A DNA stretch of 64,000 nucleotides from Tricholoma matsutake (lineage: Eukaryota > Basidiomycota > Agaricomycetes > Agaricales > Tricholomataceae): the NCBI GenBank assembly GCA_026075535.2, contig AP026540.1:4588001-4652000 (forward strand), in the 5' to 3' direction. The notes beneath the pieces are model-generated. The model ran no database searches. It worked only from the letters and a program-made list of their open reading frames with translations, and was not told the origin of the DNA. A program made the position numbers and the translations under genes. Each line of letters starts with the position of its first letter. Within the stretch, counting starts at the first letter, position 1. Below are positions 1 to 12,204 of this stretch, piece after piece.

Positions 1-700
1 ACACAGCCTGGTGGAGCAGAGTCACCATCATTATGATGTTTAGCAGATGATATACAACATATATAGGAAGGGCTACCTTTGAATCTCCACCATATTGCTT
101 AAGTCAGAAAGTTGTCATTTTCCACCCACTGAATTTCCAGAAGTGATGCATTGGAGGTATTTTCCTTGTTCAACTTTTGACCCATGTGCTGAGATGAGGG
201 TATAATTATTAAATGAAGGGAGACTAAGAGAGTGGAAAGCACTGAGGTGCCATGGAAGTGTGTCACAGGTGGTCACAACACAAATTACAGTGCTATGGTG
301 CTACACTATGTCATAGCACATCAATGTTGAACACCCCTAATTACATACCATGCAGCAGGTGATGCTATGCATTACCAGAAAGTCAACTATAGTGTCAAAG
401 AAGCTTTTTGGCTCAAGCATCATGTTGAGGGTTTGATATGGTTCTGAGGGAAATTTATAGATCCAAATCAAATATCATACATGCAGTAGATAGGTAGTAG
501 AACAATATGAATTGCCCATTGAATTGGCTATGAATCATGTGGAGAAAAGTTGATGGTCAGAGTAAATGGGTGATTCACCAATGATTCACCAGCTTGAATC
601 AGCACATGGATCACCTTTCAAATTGCTTTTTGAATCACCATGTTTGGCCACTACTATTGCATTTTCAGACCATATACAAGAATTGCATATATTGGGTGAC
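1..700. other. Non-coding sequence, nothing recognised
   Basis: I see no convincing coding frame, RNA gene or terminal repeat. The sequence is AT-rich and repeat-like. A direct repeat of gattcacca near 570-590 is the only local structure noticed. It lies upstream of a solo LTR and is probably decayed transposon sequence. Confidence 0.4.
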
Positions 701-2073
701 TGTCAAGACCAATTCCTCCAACTGGATTTCTGATCATTTTCTGCCATCTTTTCTGGCTGCCTTGCATCTAGTGTTTAAAGGTCCAGTCTGGTCCAGTTTT
801 TGACTTCCAAATGGGGCAACCAGCAACTGCAACCGGTCTAGGACTGACCCAAACATTGGGGGACCTCAACAGGACCATTTAGGACCAGTCCTTTGTCATA
901 AACTTTTCATAGGAAATAACCCATATTTATCTCAATAATTATGATTGATACCTTATATATATTAAATTCACAGATAGATATTGTAATTTTCTGTAGATTG
1001 GTCCAACTTTTAAGGAATTCTGCCAAGATTTGACTGAGATATGGCCAAAACTGAAAGGACATCCAATCAAGTTGTGGTTTGTAGTTTGTAATTTGTAGTT
1101 TGTAGTCACAACTCATTTGGGCTGTTGAATCAGTAAAACTACATGGTACAGATGGTTAGGTGTGTTGTTGTTATATTTATGATGTCATATAGCTGTACAA
1201 AAAAAATTATAGCTCAGGTAATAAGCAATGCTCTGATACAACAAAATACTCATACAAAAATGTTTTTGGTCATATCTCAACCAATTCTTGACTGTTTTTG
1301 ATGATCCAGGGACCGAAAATGAAGTAAATATGTGTGGGAGAAAGGTCAAACACACTTTGGGACAAAAGACTGGTTTCAACCAGTTTAAACTGGTTTTTCA
1401 TTGGTCCTACTATATTTTTTAAAATGAAAGACCAGCAACTGGACTGCAAAAGACCAGTCCATAAATAGACCTTTGGTCCTGTCTTTTCCAGTCCAATTCA
1501 GTCCAGTTTCAGTCTTTTTTTCAGTCCTATGGACTGAACCTGCAAACACTACTTGCATCACAGCTCACCTCCTATCAGCAGCACAGCCTGGAGATGAAAT
1601 TCCCTTATTTCCAATTCAACAAAACAGTTTCAGGTCATTGCCTTGGGAGGCTGGTTTGCAAATTATCACAGCCTCGGAAACTCCAATCACCTCTGATCCT
1701 TAGTATTTAAGCTAGCTACTTTCATCTTGTATTGGGCAGTTTGTAAATCAACCAAGTTAACCCCCTGCAAAATCCTCTCCTAAGTCTGCCTCAAACTCTA
1801 CCTTGTTCTCCCTGGAAAACCTCTGGAACTTATATCTCTCTCCTTACCCTTGTCTTGAAATTAGGACTTGATGAGGAGAAGGGGGCAACTTCTTACAAGT
1901 TGAAGCCAAGTCCTTTCTGTCCCCTTACACTTGGTATGTCACACCAAGTGGACTCTGTTCCAGATTCCCACCAGATGCCTTTCCTGTTCTGTCTTCCTTT
2001 TATCCTTTGATAGCTATTGACTGGTCCAACCAGAAATCTGATGTCTTATTTCATTCCAGTTCAGAACTTAACA
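701..2073 (+). repeat. Decayed solo LTR, related to gypsy C LTR, split by a MITE
   Basis: It starts tgtcaagacc and ends cttaaca, as do the gypsy C LTRs at 53437 and 59924 (tgtcaagaacc to cttaaca). It shares interior blocks with them, including a stretch on aattaggac followed by cttcttacaag and gaagccaagtcct near 1860-1915, and a tatttaagc block near 1705. Flanks are gtgac (696-700) and gtaac (2074-2078), a 4/5 match to a 5-bp target duplication. No internal gypsy sequence lies beside it, so it reads as a solo LTR left by LTR-LTR recombination. Without the MITE and its duplication it is 582 bp, against 709 bp for the C LTRs, so it is a diverged relative. Confidence 0.65.
769..1551. mobile_element. 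hAT-type MITE, family I, copy 1
   Basis: The inverted ends are TAGTGTTTAAAGGTCCAGTC on the left and, read inward from the right, TAGTGTTTGCAGGTTCAGTC. A perfect 8-bp duplication cttgcatc flanks it at 761-768 and 1552-1559. The 8-bp duplication and TA-starting ends fit the hAT superfamily. The 783-bp interior has no coding frame, only subterminal ggtccag/ctggacc repeats as expected for transposase binding, so it is non-autonomous. It sits inside the solo LTR and so is younger than it. A second copy is at 21913-22739. Confidence 0.85.
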
Positions 2074-2267
2074 GTAACTTTCCATAGTCACCAGTAGCTG
2101 ACCTAATATAACAGATGATAAGTCAATCTGATTGATATAAGGTCTGCTTCAACTTAAGAGTGGTGTAGTGAGGGGGTCCCATCAGTTGCCATTGGCCGAA
2201 ATCACTCAGGAAACATATCTCACATGAGACCATAATCATTTGAACAATAGGTAAGATAGATAGAATA

Positions 2268-2495
2268 TTGAGCAAGATTCAGCTGAGGAGGGGCTTGTCA
2301 AGCATGCAGACCCCTCATAGGCCAACATTTAACACTGAGACTCCTCCTAGTACTGCCAAAAAGCGCCAGCCATGCAGTCCCACACAAAAGTTGAAGGAAA
2401 TCCTCAATTTCATCAAAGCTGCAAACTGGACACTATCTGAATTTTTTTCCCATCTTTTCCAATTGGAAGGAGAAGACTCACAGCCTGTAGTCTGA
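2268..2495 (+). CDS. Short ORF, possible relic of a repeat-associated protein
   Basis: A 75-codon frame with a C-terminal stretch of hydrophobic/aromatic type (FIKAANWTLSEFFSHLF). I recall this kind of segment near the N terminus of repeated hypothetical proteins in Agaricomycetes, but cannot prove it here. There is no promoter, no intron and no continuation downstream. It is flanked by the solo LTR and the helicase relic, so it is most likely a gene fragment in old transposon debris. Confidence 0.3.
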   Translation: MSKIQLRRGLSSMQTPHRPTFNTETPPSTAKKRQPCSPTQKLKEILNFIKAANWTLSEFFSHLFQLEGEDSQPVV

Positions 2496-2579
2496 GAGAG
2501 TCAGCACAAGCAAATGGCTACTGGGATGTTAAATGGCACCTCAAAACCCTTATTTGGTGTTATAATTGACCTCATACAC

Positions 2580-2956
2580 CAAAATGCAGGGCATGTGGAC
2601 TACAGAAAAGATGATGAGACAAGTAGGTTAAAAAAAACTTACATGATTATTTCCAAGCTCTCTAAGTGGTGTTACAATTAATGCAATAGGGTGGGAGGGT
2701 GGTTGGGGTATTCCAGAAACTGGGTTCCAGAGGAGATCTTCCATAACCAGCAGTGGAGCATAGAAAGCAGCAGTTTGCCAGAGCCAGTGGATGCAATAAG
2801 TACAAGAGAAATCTTGTCTAATGTGTGAACCCAAGATTTAAGCTGGTATGAGTGGGGGCCATTGGTCCATTGTGAGACGCGCTGCTCAATAATTCCATGA
2901 ATGCATGCACCCCCTTCCATAGATCGCCACAAGTGCAGCTTGGGCTCAGGACACAT
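2580..2956 (-). pseudogene. RecQ-like DEAD/DEAH helicase fragment
   Basis: Read on the minus strand, two overlapping frames join into one helicase N-terminal core. A Walker A/motif I block ASTGSGK is followed, after a 1-nt frameshift, by TAAFYAPLLVMEDLL and then the VTPLRELGNN segment of motif Ia. After the NNH codons there is a canonical gtaagt donor (near 2643) and a tctgtag acceptor (near 2602), so the fragment still carries an intron. The frameshift falls exactly at motif I, which abolishes ATP binding. RecQ-like helicases of this kind are highly repeated in Agaricomycete genomes. Motifs after Ia are absent, so it is a relic. Confidence 0.55.
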
Positions 2957-3007
2957 GCCTCATGTTTCCCTTTCAGCAAGTTTTCAGACTAGGTTGTAAT
3001 GTGAATC

Positions 3008-3370
3008 TGTAAGTGTAGCTAAACGTAGCATTACAAGACTCAGTGTTTGCATGTGAGAGCAAGAGCACAACAGCTGAATATATTTACCTAAATGTAGCAT
3101 TACAAGACTACAGGTAAATGTAAGTACAAGAATATAAATAAAGTAAGGTAAAAGTATTCACCTCAGTGTTTGCACACGAGAGCGAGAGCACAACAGCTGA
3201 GGTGAGGTTACGTAAAGTAACAAAGTTATAAACTACAACTAACCGTGTCATAAGGTACAGTAGTTAGGTGTATAGCAAAGGTAAAAAGGGGTCAAAATAA
3301 GGAAGTATGGGTACATACAAGCATTTCATGGAATGGTGCTCAGAACGGAGCACAGCTTGCTAATCCAACA
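3008..3370 (-). repeat. Copia-1 3' LTR
   Basis: 363 bp, bounded by TG and CA on either strand (plus strand tgtaag to ccaaca). It closely matches the other LTR at 22886-23251 but has clear substitutions and a small indel, showing an old insertion. Confidence 0.9.
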
Positions 3371-4881
3371 CTCCCCCTCAAGCTTGCAAGAGTCCGAGCT
3401 GCGACACGAAGTGCTTGACTTTTGCTGAGGGAAGGGTTTTAGTGAGGGTGTCAGCTACCATGTCATCAGTAGGGCAGTAAACGAGCCAAATAGAGCCTTT
3501 TTCAATGATCCAACAGATGAAATGGAAACAAATGTCAATGTGCTTGGTCTGAGCATGGTACTGATGATCTTGAGTGAGCATGATGGCAGACTGGTTGTCT
3601 GAGAAAAGAGTCTGTACTTGCTCTCAGTAGTGGAAAGAGAAATGATCTCTTGATGTTTAGCACTCCACAAAACAGTGCCACCATGAAGAATGAAAGTGTA
3701 CCCTGAAATGGTGTGATGATCCTCAGCCATGTTTCCATCAACATCAGCAAAGCCCATTAACTCCCCTCCAGACCCACCAAACATCAACCAAAGGTTGCTT
3801 ATGCCCTTGAAGTAACAGAAGATGCATTTGACGGCTTCCCAGTGTGCCCAGCTGGGTTTTGTTGAGAAGTGCAAGACAGTTTGCACAGCAAACAAAATAT
3901 CCGGATGGGTGCCAAGCAAGGCATACATGAGCAAACTGATGGCTTCGTGGTATGGGATATCACACATCTGGGCAAATTCAGCAGTAGTTGAAGGTGCTTG
4001 AGCAGTCGAAAGGCAAATTTGGGTTTCCATGGGGGTGGATGCAGGTTTCAAGTCCTGGAAGTTGTAATGATGGATGATCAAGTCAATGTAGGAACATTGG
4101 GAGATGTGGATGGTGTGGTGTTTGTGGTTGCAAAGAATTTTGATGCCTAAGAGCCAGTGAAGTTTGCCAAGGTCCATGATTTTGACATGTTGGGAAATGT
4201 CCTTTTTGAATTTTGAGACTAGGGTGATTGTCAAAGCTGCAATTGTGCAGTCATCAACATGAACAAGAATAACAGTGAGATTACACTCCTCACAGTGGAA
4301 GAAGACTGCCTGGTCAACATTGCAATGCAAAAATCCAAGCTTTTCGAGGATACCAACAAGCTTGTGGTACCAATGACATCCGGACTGTTTGAGGGCATAG
4401 AGGGTTTTGTGAAGGTGCCAAACTTGGCCAGTGGAGAAGGGAGCTGGATAACCTGGAGGTTGCTTCATGTAGATCTGTTTGCACGAGGTGAGCTTGCTAT
4501 TCAGATAGGTGCCTTTGATGTTGATTTGATGAAGTTCAAGATCCAAATGGGTGGCCATGGCAAGAACAATGTGGATGGAGGCAAGTTTTGCAACGGGAGT
4601 GAAGGTGTCAAAATAGTCAACACCAGGGACTTGAGAGAAACCTTGGGCAATGAGTCAACCTTTGTAGTGGACAACATTTCCAGCTGCATCCTTCTTCACT
4701 CAAAAAACCCACTTTGAACCAATGATGTTTGCATCTGCAGGTGGTTTAACAAGCTTGTAGGTCCCCATCTCCTTTAAGGTTGCCAACTCTTCATAGATGG
4801 ATTTCTCCCATAGTGGCCAGTCAGGACAGCGCTTTGCTTCAGCCAAAGACCTTGGCTCCAAAGCCTCGACATTGCTAGTTT
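3371..4881 (-). pseudogene. Copia-1 reverse transcriptase and RNase H (C-terminal pol)
   Basis: From 4881 downward the frame opens with the conserved start of a copia RT (EALEPRSLAEAKRCPDWPLW, then LVKPP and IIGSKWVF). It continues through the Y/HVDD active-site block (VHVDD, both aspartates kept) and the LDLGKLHWLLGI-like segment into RNase H ending in the DMVADTLTKTLP box. There are at least two frame breaks: near 4700-4560 in the RT fingers, and near 3600 in RNase H, where the frame shifts by one. The 5' part of the domain is cut at 4881 by the hAT-type element; its other half resumes at 12517. The product would be non-functional. Confidence 0.85.
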
Positions 4882-5133
4882 TGAGTACTTTACACTCCCC
4901 CACCTATTCCAGTTGGATTCCAGTTTGTCCAGCCAGAATTTCTGGAATTTCTGGAATCCAGTGGAATTTTTTTTGTATGTAGTTTTCCCTATGCAGCACA
5001 ATTCCAGTTGGAATAAGGATCCAATTTACACCCAGAATCCCCAGAATCTGACTGGACTCATCACAACCGGACTAACCAGAATGCATGGACTAACCAGAAT
5101 AACCAGAATGCATGTGCTTTCCCAAATAAAAGT

Positions 5134-5221
5134 TTCACATACAGTAAGAATCAAACACCCGACCTGGGTCTACACATGTTTACACACAGAACAACATGCT
5201 TAACCACTGATCTACCAAGGC
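5134..5221 (-). other. tRNA-like segment with Pol III box A and weak box B
   Basis: On the minus strand the stretch contains TGGTAGATCAGTGGTTAAGC, a good tRNA-type box A, followed about 40 nt later by GTTTGATTC, which is box B with one mismatch. No acceptor stem can be folded, so it is not a tRNA gene. It lies just inside the left end of the family II element. Confidence 0.35.
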
Positions 5222-5259
5222 TTTATTACTACCTACATTTAATACCTTTATTACCCAAT

Positions 5260-6470
5260 TAAGGGCATAGTAACCAGCCATATGCATAGCCACATGCATT
5301 GCATGACATGTGACATGTGACTGCCAGCTCACAACCACCACCACCACCATCGTCAATGCCACCTCCTCCTCCTCTCCACTCTACCACCACCACTGCATGT
5401 GCACCCACCACCACCATTCCCATGCCCACTGCCACCATCACCACCACCTTCAAACAAGCCGACTGGATGGAATGCGGGTTCAAATGACGGCAACTGTCAT
5501 TTGGGCCATAGATAAGTTTTTTTCTTTTTTCTTTTTCTTTTTATCGATCAACTAATTGTAATTTATTGCTTTTTAGGTTATATACTACTGGGGACAACCT
5601 GCCGCAACAAAAAATGCACAATGCATGCCCACAGCCACCCAATCCCCTCCTCCCCTTTCAAATGGGATGTGAGGCTGTCAACATGGGCTAGGTGCAGAGG
5701 GATGCCAGGAGACCCCAGAAGGGGGATATCTATCTAGTAAGCACCCACCAACCCCTGTAAGTGCACCATGTCGCACTGACGTGCCCCAACTCCCCCCCCC
5801 CCAAACAGAAATCCATGACAATGCTGACCTACCATCCACTCCCACCACTGCAAGCACCTGCTTGCAGGTTGGGTAGGGTGAGTGGATGACAGTAGGCACT
5901 GACGATAACAAAGAACAAGCACCAGGGCCCCACCATGATGAGGAACAGCCCCAGGACCCACCACAATGACCCAGATGCTGACACTGACACACCACCCACC
6001 TCCAGCCCCATGAGCAACTGCTCGTGGGGTGGATGATGGGTGGAACAATGATGGTGACGATGACAAAACACCAAATGGCACCACCACCACCACCACCACC
6101 AGGGCCAGGGCTGGCCAGACAATGACAACGAGCGCCATGGCACCCACCCCATGCCTACAAGCAACTGCTCATAGGGTGGATTGTGGGGATGGATGACAGG
6201 AGGGAAACAACAGGGAAGCAGGAACCAGGGCCCAGGAGATGTCAGCAACATCTCCTGGGCCATAAGTAAGTTTTTTTAATTTAATTTTCTTCCTTTTGGT
6301 GCAACTAACAACACAAACAGGCCCCACAACAAACAATGCACCACCCACCCCCAGCCCCACAGAGCAACTGCTCATGGGGTGGATGGCAAGTGGAACAAGG
6401 ACAAGGACAGCCCCACATGACAGCACCAAATGACATGGCAGGCCCAGCACCAGAGCAGGGAGGACGACAG
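5260..6470. repeat. GC-rich palindromic module array inside hAT family II
   Basis: Low-complexity cac/tgg-rich DNA carries repeated units. One unit type is a hairpin flanked by GGCCC and followed by ataagttttt-like tails: arms CAAATGAC/GTCATTTG at 5481-5503, and a perfect 14-bp stem GGCCCAGGAGATGT/ACATCTCCTGGGCC at 6229-6261. The other is CCAGCCCC, a short GAGCA/TGCTC-type hairpin and GGGGTGGAT, seen near 6003-6033, 6143-6182 and 6352-6384, with a related form near 5840. Long open frames here are composition artefacts. The same modules occur in the elements at 14671-15571 and 51401-52693. Confidence 0.7.
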
Positions 6471-6896
6471 TATAAGGGTAACCTAAGCCTCTAGCAAAGG
6501 GAAATCCAAAGTTAAAATTATACTACATAGTACAGGGATTGGGGACACACCTAGCAAAGGGAAATCTGAAGAGAAAACTCTAAGGATCCCTTTGCCAATG
6601 CCCAGTATATGTGAAGACAACAAAAATCAAATAATAACCTAAAAATAGAAAAGGCAGAGATAGGCAGATCAAGGCCGCCGAATGACATCATACCAAGGGG
6701 TAGATGTCAGAAGGGGTGCTCCACCTCTAAATATAAAACTGTCAACATGCACAAACATGATAGAAAGGGAAAATTAGTAATAAAATCCAGAAAAATCATA
6801 GAAAATAAAGAATAGAAGGAAATGAAGTGAGGAAAAATATAGAATGAACGTAAAAAATAGGAGAAAAACACAGGGCACCCCCCTAGTCCCCTTACA
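6471..6896 (-). repeat. Gypsy A 3' LTR
   Basis: 426 bp. On the minus strand it starts TGTAAGGGGACTAGG and ends CCTTATA, matching 11410-11833 almost throughout. A lone internal difference such as ctgaag/ccgaag shows a fairly recent insertion. Confidence 0.9.
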
Positions 6897-6991
6897 TCAC
6901 CCCCTCTCTAAGATGCATCGCCCTGATGCATTCAAAATTGCAGACAACCAAAGTCCATGACTTGAATGTGATGCAGTGCAGCAGTGTGCCA

Positions 6992-9900
6992 TCAGTGGAA
7001 TTCCTTGACTAACCGAGGGGCATTCACGTCAGACTCTTTGACCCATGAGTTCTCCTCATACCCATAACCCTTCCAATGCACCAAATACTGGAGTTTTCCT
7101 CGATGCAAACAGCTGTCCAAGATTGACTCAATTTTGTATTGGGGTTCTCCCTCGATAACTGTAGGCGGTGGTGGTGGGTGTGAATGGCATCCCAGGAATG
7201 GATCTGGGGGAGCTGGAAGGAGTTTGATGACATGGAAGACTGGGTGGAGTCTGGACATGGAGGCTGGGAGGCGTAGACGATAGGCATGCATTCCAACACA
7301 CTTGACAATGGGGAAAGGTCTGAGGAAGCAGTGAGCGAGTTTCTTGGATGGATGTGTAGTGGAGATGTCACTGGAGTCAAGATAAACTCGATCACCAACC
7401 TTGTACTGAGGGGTTGGAGAATGGCGTTGGTTGTAAAAGTGTGCCATGTCATCCTTTGCCTTTGCTAAGGCTGCCTCTGCCTCCTCCAAGCTATCCCACA
7501 TGCGTTCTGTGAACTCATTCACCATCTCGACGTGTGAGGGAGTTTGGCGAGGTTTGAATCCCATGCGTGGATGTCGTTCAGTGTCTAAGAGGAAAGGGGT
7601 TTGTTGAGTGGAAGCATGGACATGGTTGTTGTATCTGAACTTGGCCAAGGGGAGAAGATCGTCCCAATCGTCCTGGTGTTCATTGACAAAGATGCAGATG
7701 TACTGCTCCAGTTCCTGGTTGACTCACTCAGTCTGGCCATCGTTTTGTGGGTGATAAGTGGTCGAAGCAAGGAGTTTGATCCCCAGGAGTCGGTACAGCT
7801 TGCAAGTGAACTCTGCCATGAACTGAGGGCCACAATCAGAGAGGAAAGCACCAGGAAGTCCATGTAATTTCCACACATGGTGGAGGTAGAGTCGGGCAGC
7901 ACCCAGGGCACTGACAGTGGTGTGAGTGGGAATGAAGTGAGCACATTTTCCCACTGAATCAACTGTGCACATCACTGCATCAAACCCATTCAACTCTGGC
8001 AACTCCACCACAAAGTCGACACTGACAACATCCCAACAACTCTCTGGAACAGGAAGAGGGTGTAGCTCACCAATGGGTTTGCGATGAGGAACCTTGGTGC
8101 ATAAGCAAAGGTCACAAGTGTGACAATACTGACCAATGAGCCATGACATTTGTGGCCACCAATAATTCCATGAGGTGAGCTCCAAGGTCTTCCTGCATCC
8201 AGGATGACCAGCAATCTGTGAGTCATGGTCTTGGGATATGATGCACCAGCAAAGGTCTGGGTCATTGGGAATGTAGATGCAGTCCCGGAAATACAACAAG
8301 TCCTCCTTTTCAGCCCACTCTGCCGCATGCAAGGAAAGGGTGGATCCCTTCCTCAGTTCTTTAACAGCTCAGGCGACAACATCCTCATGTAAACTGCTAC
8401 AGTTTGCGTGACAAATGTCACATAGGATGTCCCGCTCCCCGCCCTGGGGTGCGATGCCTTCCAGTGCCCAAATGGTGAACAGGTCTGGCTGCAACAATAC
8501 AATGTTTTGGTTGTCATCGCTGCCATCCCCATGGTCTGCACGTCGGGAGAGGGCATCGGTCTTCCCCATGATGCAACCCAGATGGTGGTGCAAGGAGAAG
8601 TCAAATCTGGCTAGATACAGGGACCAATGAGCTTGACGACAGTTCAATTTCTTGGCTGTCATAAAGTACTCAAGATTCTTGTGATCCATCCAAATTTCCA
8701 CCTTGTGTGGGGCACCCTTGAGAAAGTGTCGCCACTCCTCAAGCGCATGCATTATCGCCAACATCTCCTTGTCATGGATCTCATAATTTTGCTCTACAGC
8801 ACTAAGGCTTTTGGAGTAGAACGCAACAGGATGCCACTTCTGGTCCTCCAGAGACTGCTGAGACAACACAGTGCCCATCGCAAAGTCAGAACTGTCGGCT
8901 TCTACACGAAAAGGACGCAAATCGTCAGCAAAGGTAAGGATGGGAGCGGAAGTGACCATCTCTTAAGCCTTTCGAACACCTCCTGTTGTGCATTATCCCA
9001 CCTCCATGCCTCCTTTCCTGTCAAGTCAAACAGTGGTCGTGTATGATGTGAGAAATCCTTGATAAAATGCTGATAGAAATTGATGAAGCCCAGGAAAGAC
9101 TGCACCTCTTTCTTGTTTGTGGGCGTTGGCCAAGCTGTGACCCCGTTCACCTTGATAGGATCCATCTCCACCTGACCCTCCAAGATAATCAGGCCGAGGT
9201 ACTCGATCTTGGTCTTCTCAAACTTGCACTTGTCCTGATGAAGGTAGAGTTTGTACCGTCGAAGCTGTTCTAGGATGAGGCGCGTGATGCAATGGTGCTC
9301 TTCAACTGTGTGAGTGAAGATGAGGATGTCATCAAGATAGATGCAGACAACGCCTTCAAGGATGAGGTCATGGAAGATGTCGTTCATCATGGTCTGAAAG
9401 GTGGCAGGGCTATTAGTAAGGCCAAAGAACATGACAAGCGGTTCAAAAAGACCACGGTTGGTATGAAAGGCTGCCTTCCACTCATCTCCCTCCTTTATCC
9501 TCGCATTATTGTACCCCCAATGGACGTCGAGCTTGGTGAAGTATCGGGCTCCATGGAGCTGGTTCACGAGTTTGGAGATGAGAGGTAATGGGTAGCAATT
9601 TTTGACCATGATGTTGTTGAGCCTTCTGTAGTCTTGAACCGGTCGAAGTGAGCCATCCTTCTTCTTGACAAAGAAAAAGGGAGAGGCCATGGGTGACTTC
9701 GATGGTCAAATATGTCCAGAGACCAGGTGTTCGTTGATGAACTGGTCAAGCTGTTGTTGTTCTTCCAGAGAGAGAAGATAGACCTTGCAGGATGAAGGGG
9801 TTGCACCAGGGGTGGGTTCGATCGCGTGATCCCATGGCTTGCGCACAGGTAGAGAGTCAAATGATTCCTTGGAGAACACATCTCCAAACTCATGGAGATG

Positions 9901-10824
9901 TGGGAGCAAGGAATTAGTAGAGGATTTAGCAGCATTGTTTTTGTGGAAGGCCTCAGCGAGGCGTTGGGATATGTTTGATGTAGCACACACCTCGTGCGAT
10001 GGATGAATCACAGTGTAGAAGATCTGATCACCTTCCTCCACTTCCTCTAGCTCCTCATCATCATCATCCAAGTCTGGCATCAGATCAGGAACCCCTTCCA
10101 ACTCCACCTCAGGTATAGGCAGGGGTCCAGCACAACACTTCCGAGTACATCGTATTGCCGCCTTCTGTCCACAATGTTCTTGCCTGGCTTCTGTGAAACA
10201 AGTATGACAGCAGGGTGGACATTGGCTCATGGTAACCACCCCGGTATGCCAGTCGACCTCTGGGTTATGGTCTCAAAGCCACGGATAGCCCAAAATCACC
10301 TTTTGCTTTCCTAATTGAGTGACAGCAAAAAGGGCACGCTCACTATGATCTTTGTAATGGAGGACCAGGTCTACAACCTCTCGGATGGCACCAGCTTCAT
10401 TTGGGGACCCATCCACATTATACACAGGTATCGGACGCAAGAGTGAGCGAGTATTTAGGCGATGTTGTTGTGCGAGATGGGCATCGATGAAGAGACTGGT
10501 CGCACCAGAGTCCAGGAGCGCAGAGACACCGAGTATCTGTCCAGTGTCAGTCATCTGTAGTTCGATTGCTAGGTTCAAGGAATGTGTAGAGGGAGTGGAT
10601 GTAACCATGTATTTGCATGGTAGTTTATGCTCCCATGATTTAATTTTGGGGTGTGGAGCAGAGGGAGAGATGGGAAGAGCAGGTACGTCTTCAGCCAACT
10701 TCGAAGGGTCGTTGTGGGGAACAGTCACAGAAATGGATTCATTCTCCAGGGATTCAACTGACAAGACTTCAAAGTGGTTATGGACAGGCAGTGAGGGCAT
10801 ACGATTCACTCGCTGTGAATATAA
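6992..10824 (-). pseudogene. Gypsy A pol: protease-RT-RNase H-integrase-chromodomain
   Basis: Minus strand, in order: aspartic protease with LLDSGATSLFIDAH; RT with intact YLDD (CIYLDDILIF); RNase H (VEADSSDFAMG); integrase with the zinc finger H-x-H region near 8250, the catalytic segment near 7990-7740 and NDGQTE before the catalytic glutamate region; and a C-terminal chromodomain (YLVHWKGYGYEENSW). Four in-frame stops are all TGA (10273-10275, 9706-9708, 8369-8371, 7724-7726), each where an arginine is expected. One 1-nt frameshift lies near 8960. Otherwise the frame is continuous from about 10809 to 6992. Integration guided by the chromodomain is expected for chromoviruses. Confidence 0.9.
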
Positions 10825-11280
10825 AAATCCTGCTCCTCTACAACTTCTGACTTGATCTCCTCTGCAACCTGATCCTTCACTTCCTCGACATCTACAAGCA
10901 CCAACAAGTCTTGGAGGAGTTCATCTCACCCCTCGGGGGTGAGCATGCGGATATCCTGATGATGGGGACACGCTCCAGCCCTGTGCCCAGTTTCCCCACA
11001 ATGGTAGCAGAGATCCAACCTACGTGCACGGCTGCAGGCTGCATCAACATCCATTGGTACTGGGACATTGATGGCTGGTGTGGGAGTTTGACAAGCAGGA
11101 ATGGGGTTAAGGCGGGGAAGGGTTCGATTGAAGGTGTAGGGTGCATGAGTGGTAGTTGGAGCATGGAATGCAGCATTAAACACCACATTTGTGAGTCAGT
11201 TCTTGTCACAGAGTGAAGCAGCTTCATACCAAGCATAGATATCATCGTCCGCTGGGCGCCCCTGGCAAAAATGGCAGTGC
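10825..11280 (-). pseudogene. Gypsy A gag C-terminal remnant
   Basis: It encodes the C-terminal part of gag with a zinc knuckle (CYHCGETGHRAGAC, the CX2CX4HX4C form). The N-terminal capsid region present in gypsy B (14209-15790) is deleted. A TGA at 10926-10928 corresponds to CGA at 16080-16082 in gypsy B. Gag ends with a TGA and pol lies in another frame, as in B. Confidence 0.75.
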
Positions 11281-11409
11281 AGTAAAGGCGAGACTATCTG
11301 GAACGGTGTGTAGGGAGTCTGTGGAGCTTTGGGAAGTGTCATCCACTCCGTACCTGCCTATCTTGGGCAGTGTGTTTGCGATTTCGGGCCTTAGGAGAGA
11401 GTTTTCTAC

Positions 11410-11833
11410 TATAAGGGCAACCTAAGCCTCTAGCAAAGGGAAATCCAAAGTTAAAATTATACTACATAGTACAGGGATTGGGGACACACCTAGCAAAGGG
11501 AAATCCGAAGAGAAAACTCTAAGGATCCCTTTGCCAATGCCCAGTATATGTGAAGACAACAAAAATCAAATAATAACCTAAAAATAGAAAAAACGGAGAT
11601 AGGCAGATCAAGGCTGCCGAATGACATCATACCAAGGGGTAGATGTCGGAAGGGGTGCTCCGCCTCTAAATATAAAACTGTCAACATGCACAAACATGAT
11701 AGAAAGGGAAAATTAGTAATAAAATCTGGAAAAATCATAGAAAATGAAGAATAGAAGGAAATGAAGTGAGGAAAAATATAGAATGAATGTAAAAAATAGG
11801 AGAAACACACAGGGCACCCCCTAGTCCCCTTAC
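11410..11833 (-). repeat. Gypsy A 5' LTR
   Basis: 424 bp. On the minus strand TGTAAGGGG to CCTTATA, followed by the internal GT and AGAAAACTCT priming site (11398-11407 on the plus strand as agagttttct). Inside the LTR the complementary decamer is at 11511-11520. Confidence 0.9.
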
Positions 11834-12204
11834 AGACAGGCACCAAGGGCGACAATGGGGAGATATGGGACCACAGGGAGCAGGCAGGATGACGGGCACC
11901 CAGGACAGTGAACCTAGGAGACGCACCAAGGACAGTGGGCCGCATTGCCTCCCCCTCCCCTGCATTTCGCGTGGGGAGGGTTTTTTTTCTTTATGTTTTT
12001 ACCTTGGCCCTCATGCCAAACGTGAGGGCTTTTTATATATATAGATAACATAGTTTATGTATTTAATCACATCATCCCCCACTCCCTGGCATTCAACGCA
12101 AGGGATGTGGTTAATTAAAAAACTTTGCCCTTAATTACTTAGAAAAAAAAAGAGTTATGAGTCTGAATGTCATAAATGAACCTTATATTACCAACTAATA
12201 ATTC

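Larger units (their letters stand above)
6471..11833 (-). mobile_element. Ty3/gypsy chromovirus A, gag-deleted copy
   Basis: LTRs at 6471-6896 and 11410-11833 enclose minus-strand gag remnant, protease, RT, RNase H, integrase and chromodomain. The 5-bp duplication gacag is perfect (6466-6470 and 11834-11838). It is the sibling of gypsy B. Compared with B, about 0.7 kb of 5' leader and N-terminal gag is missing between roughly 11270 and 11260. The target is inside the family II hAT-type element, making gypsy A younger than that element. Confidence 0.93.

Noticed and set aside
5259..6450. Several open frames rich in G, V, W or H
   Set aside because: They run in several frames of the same low-complexity cac/gtg DNA; no domain in any.
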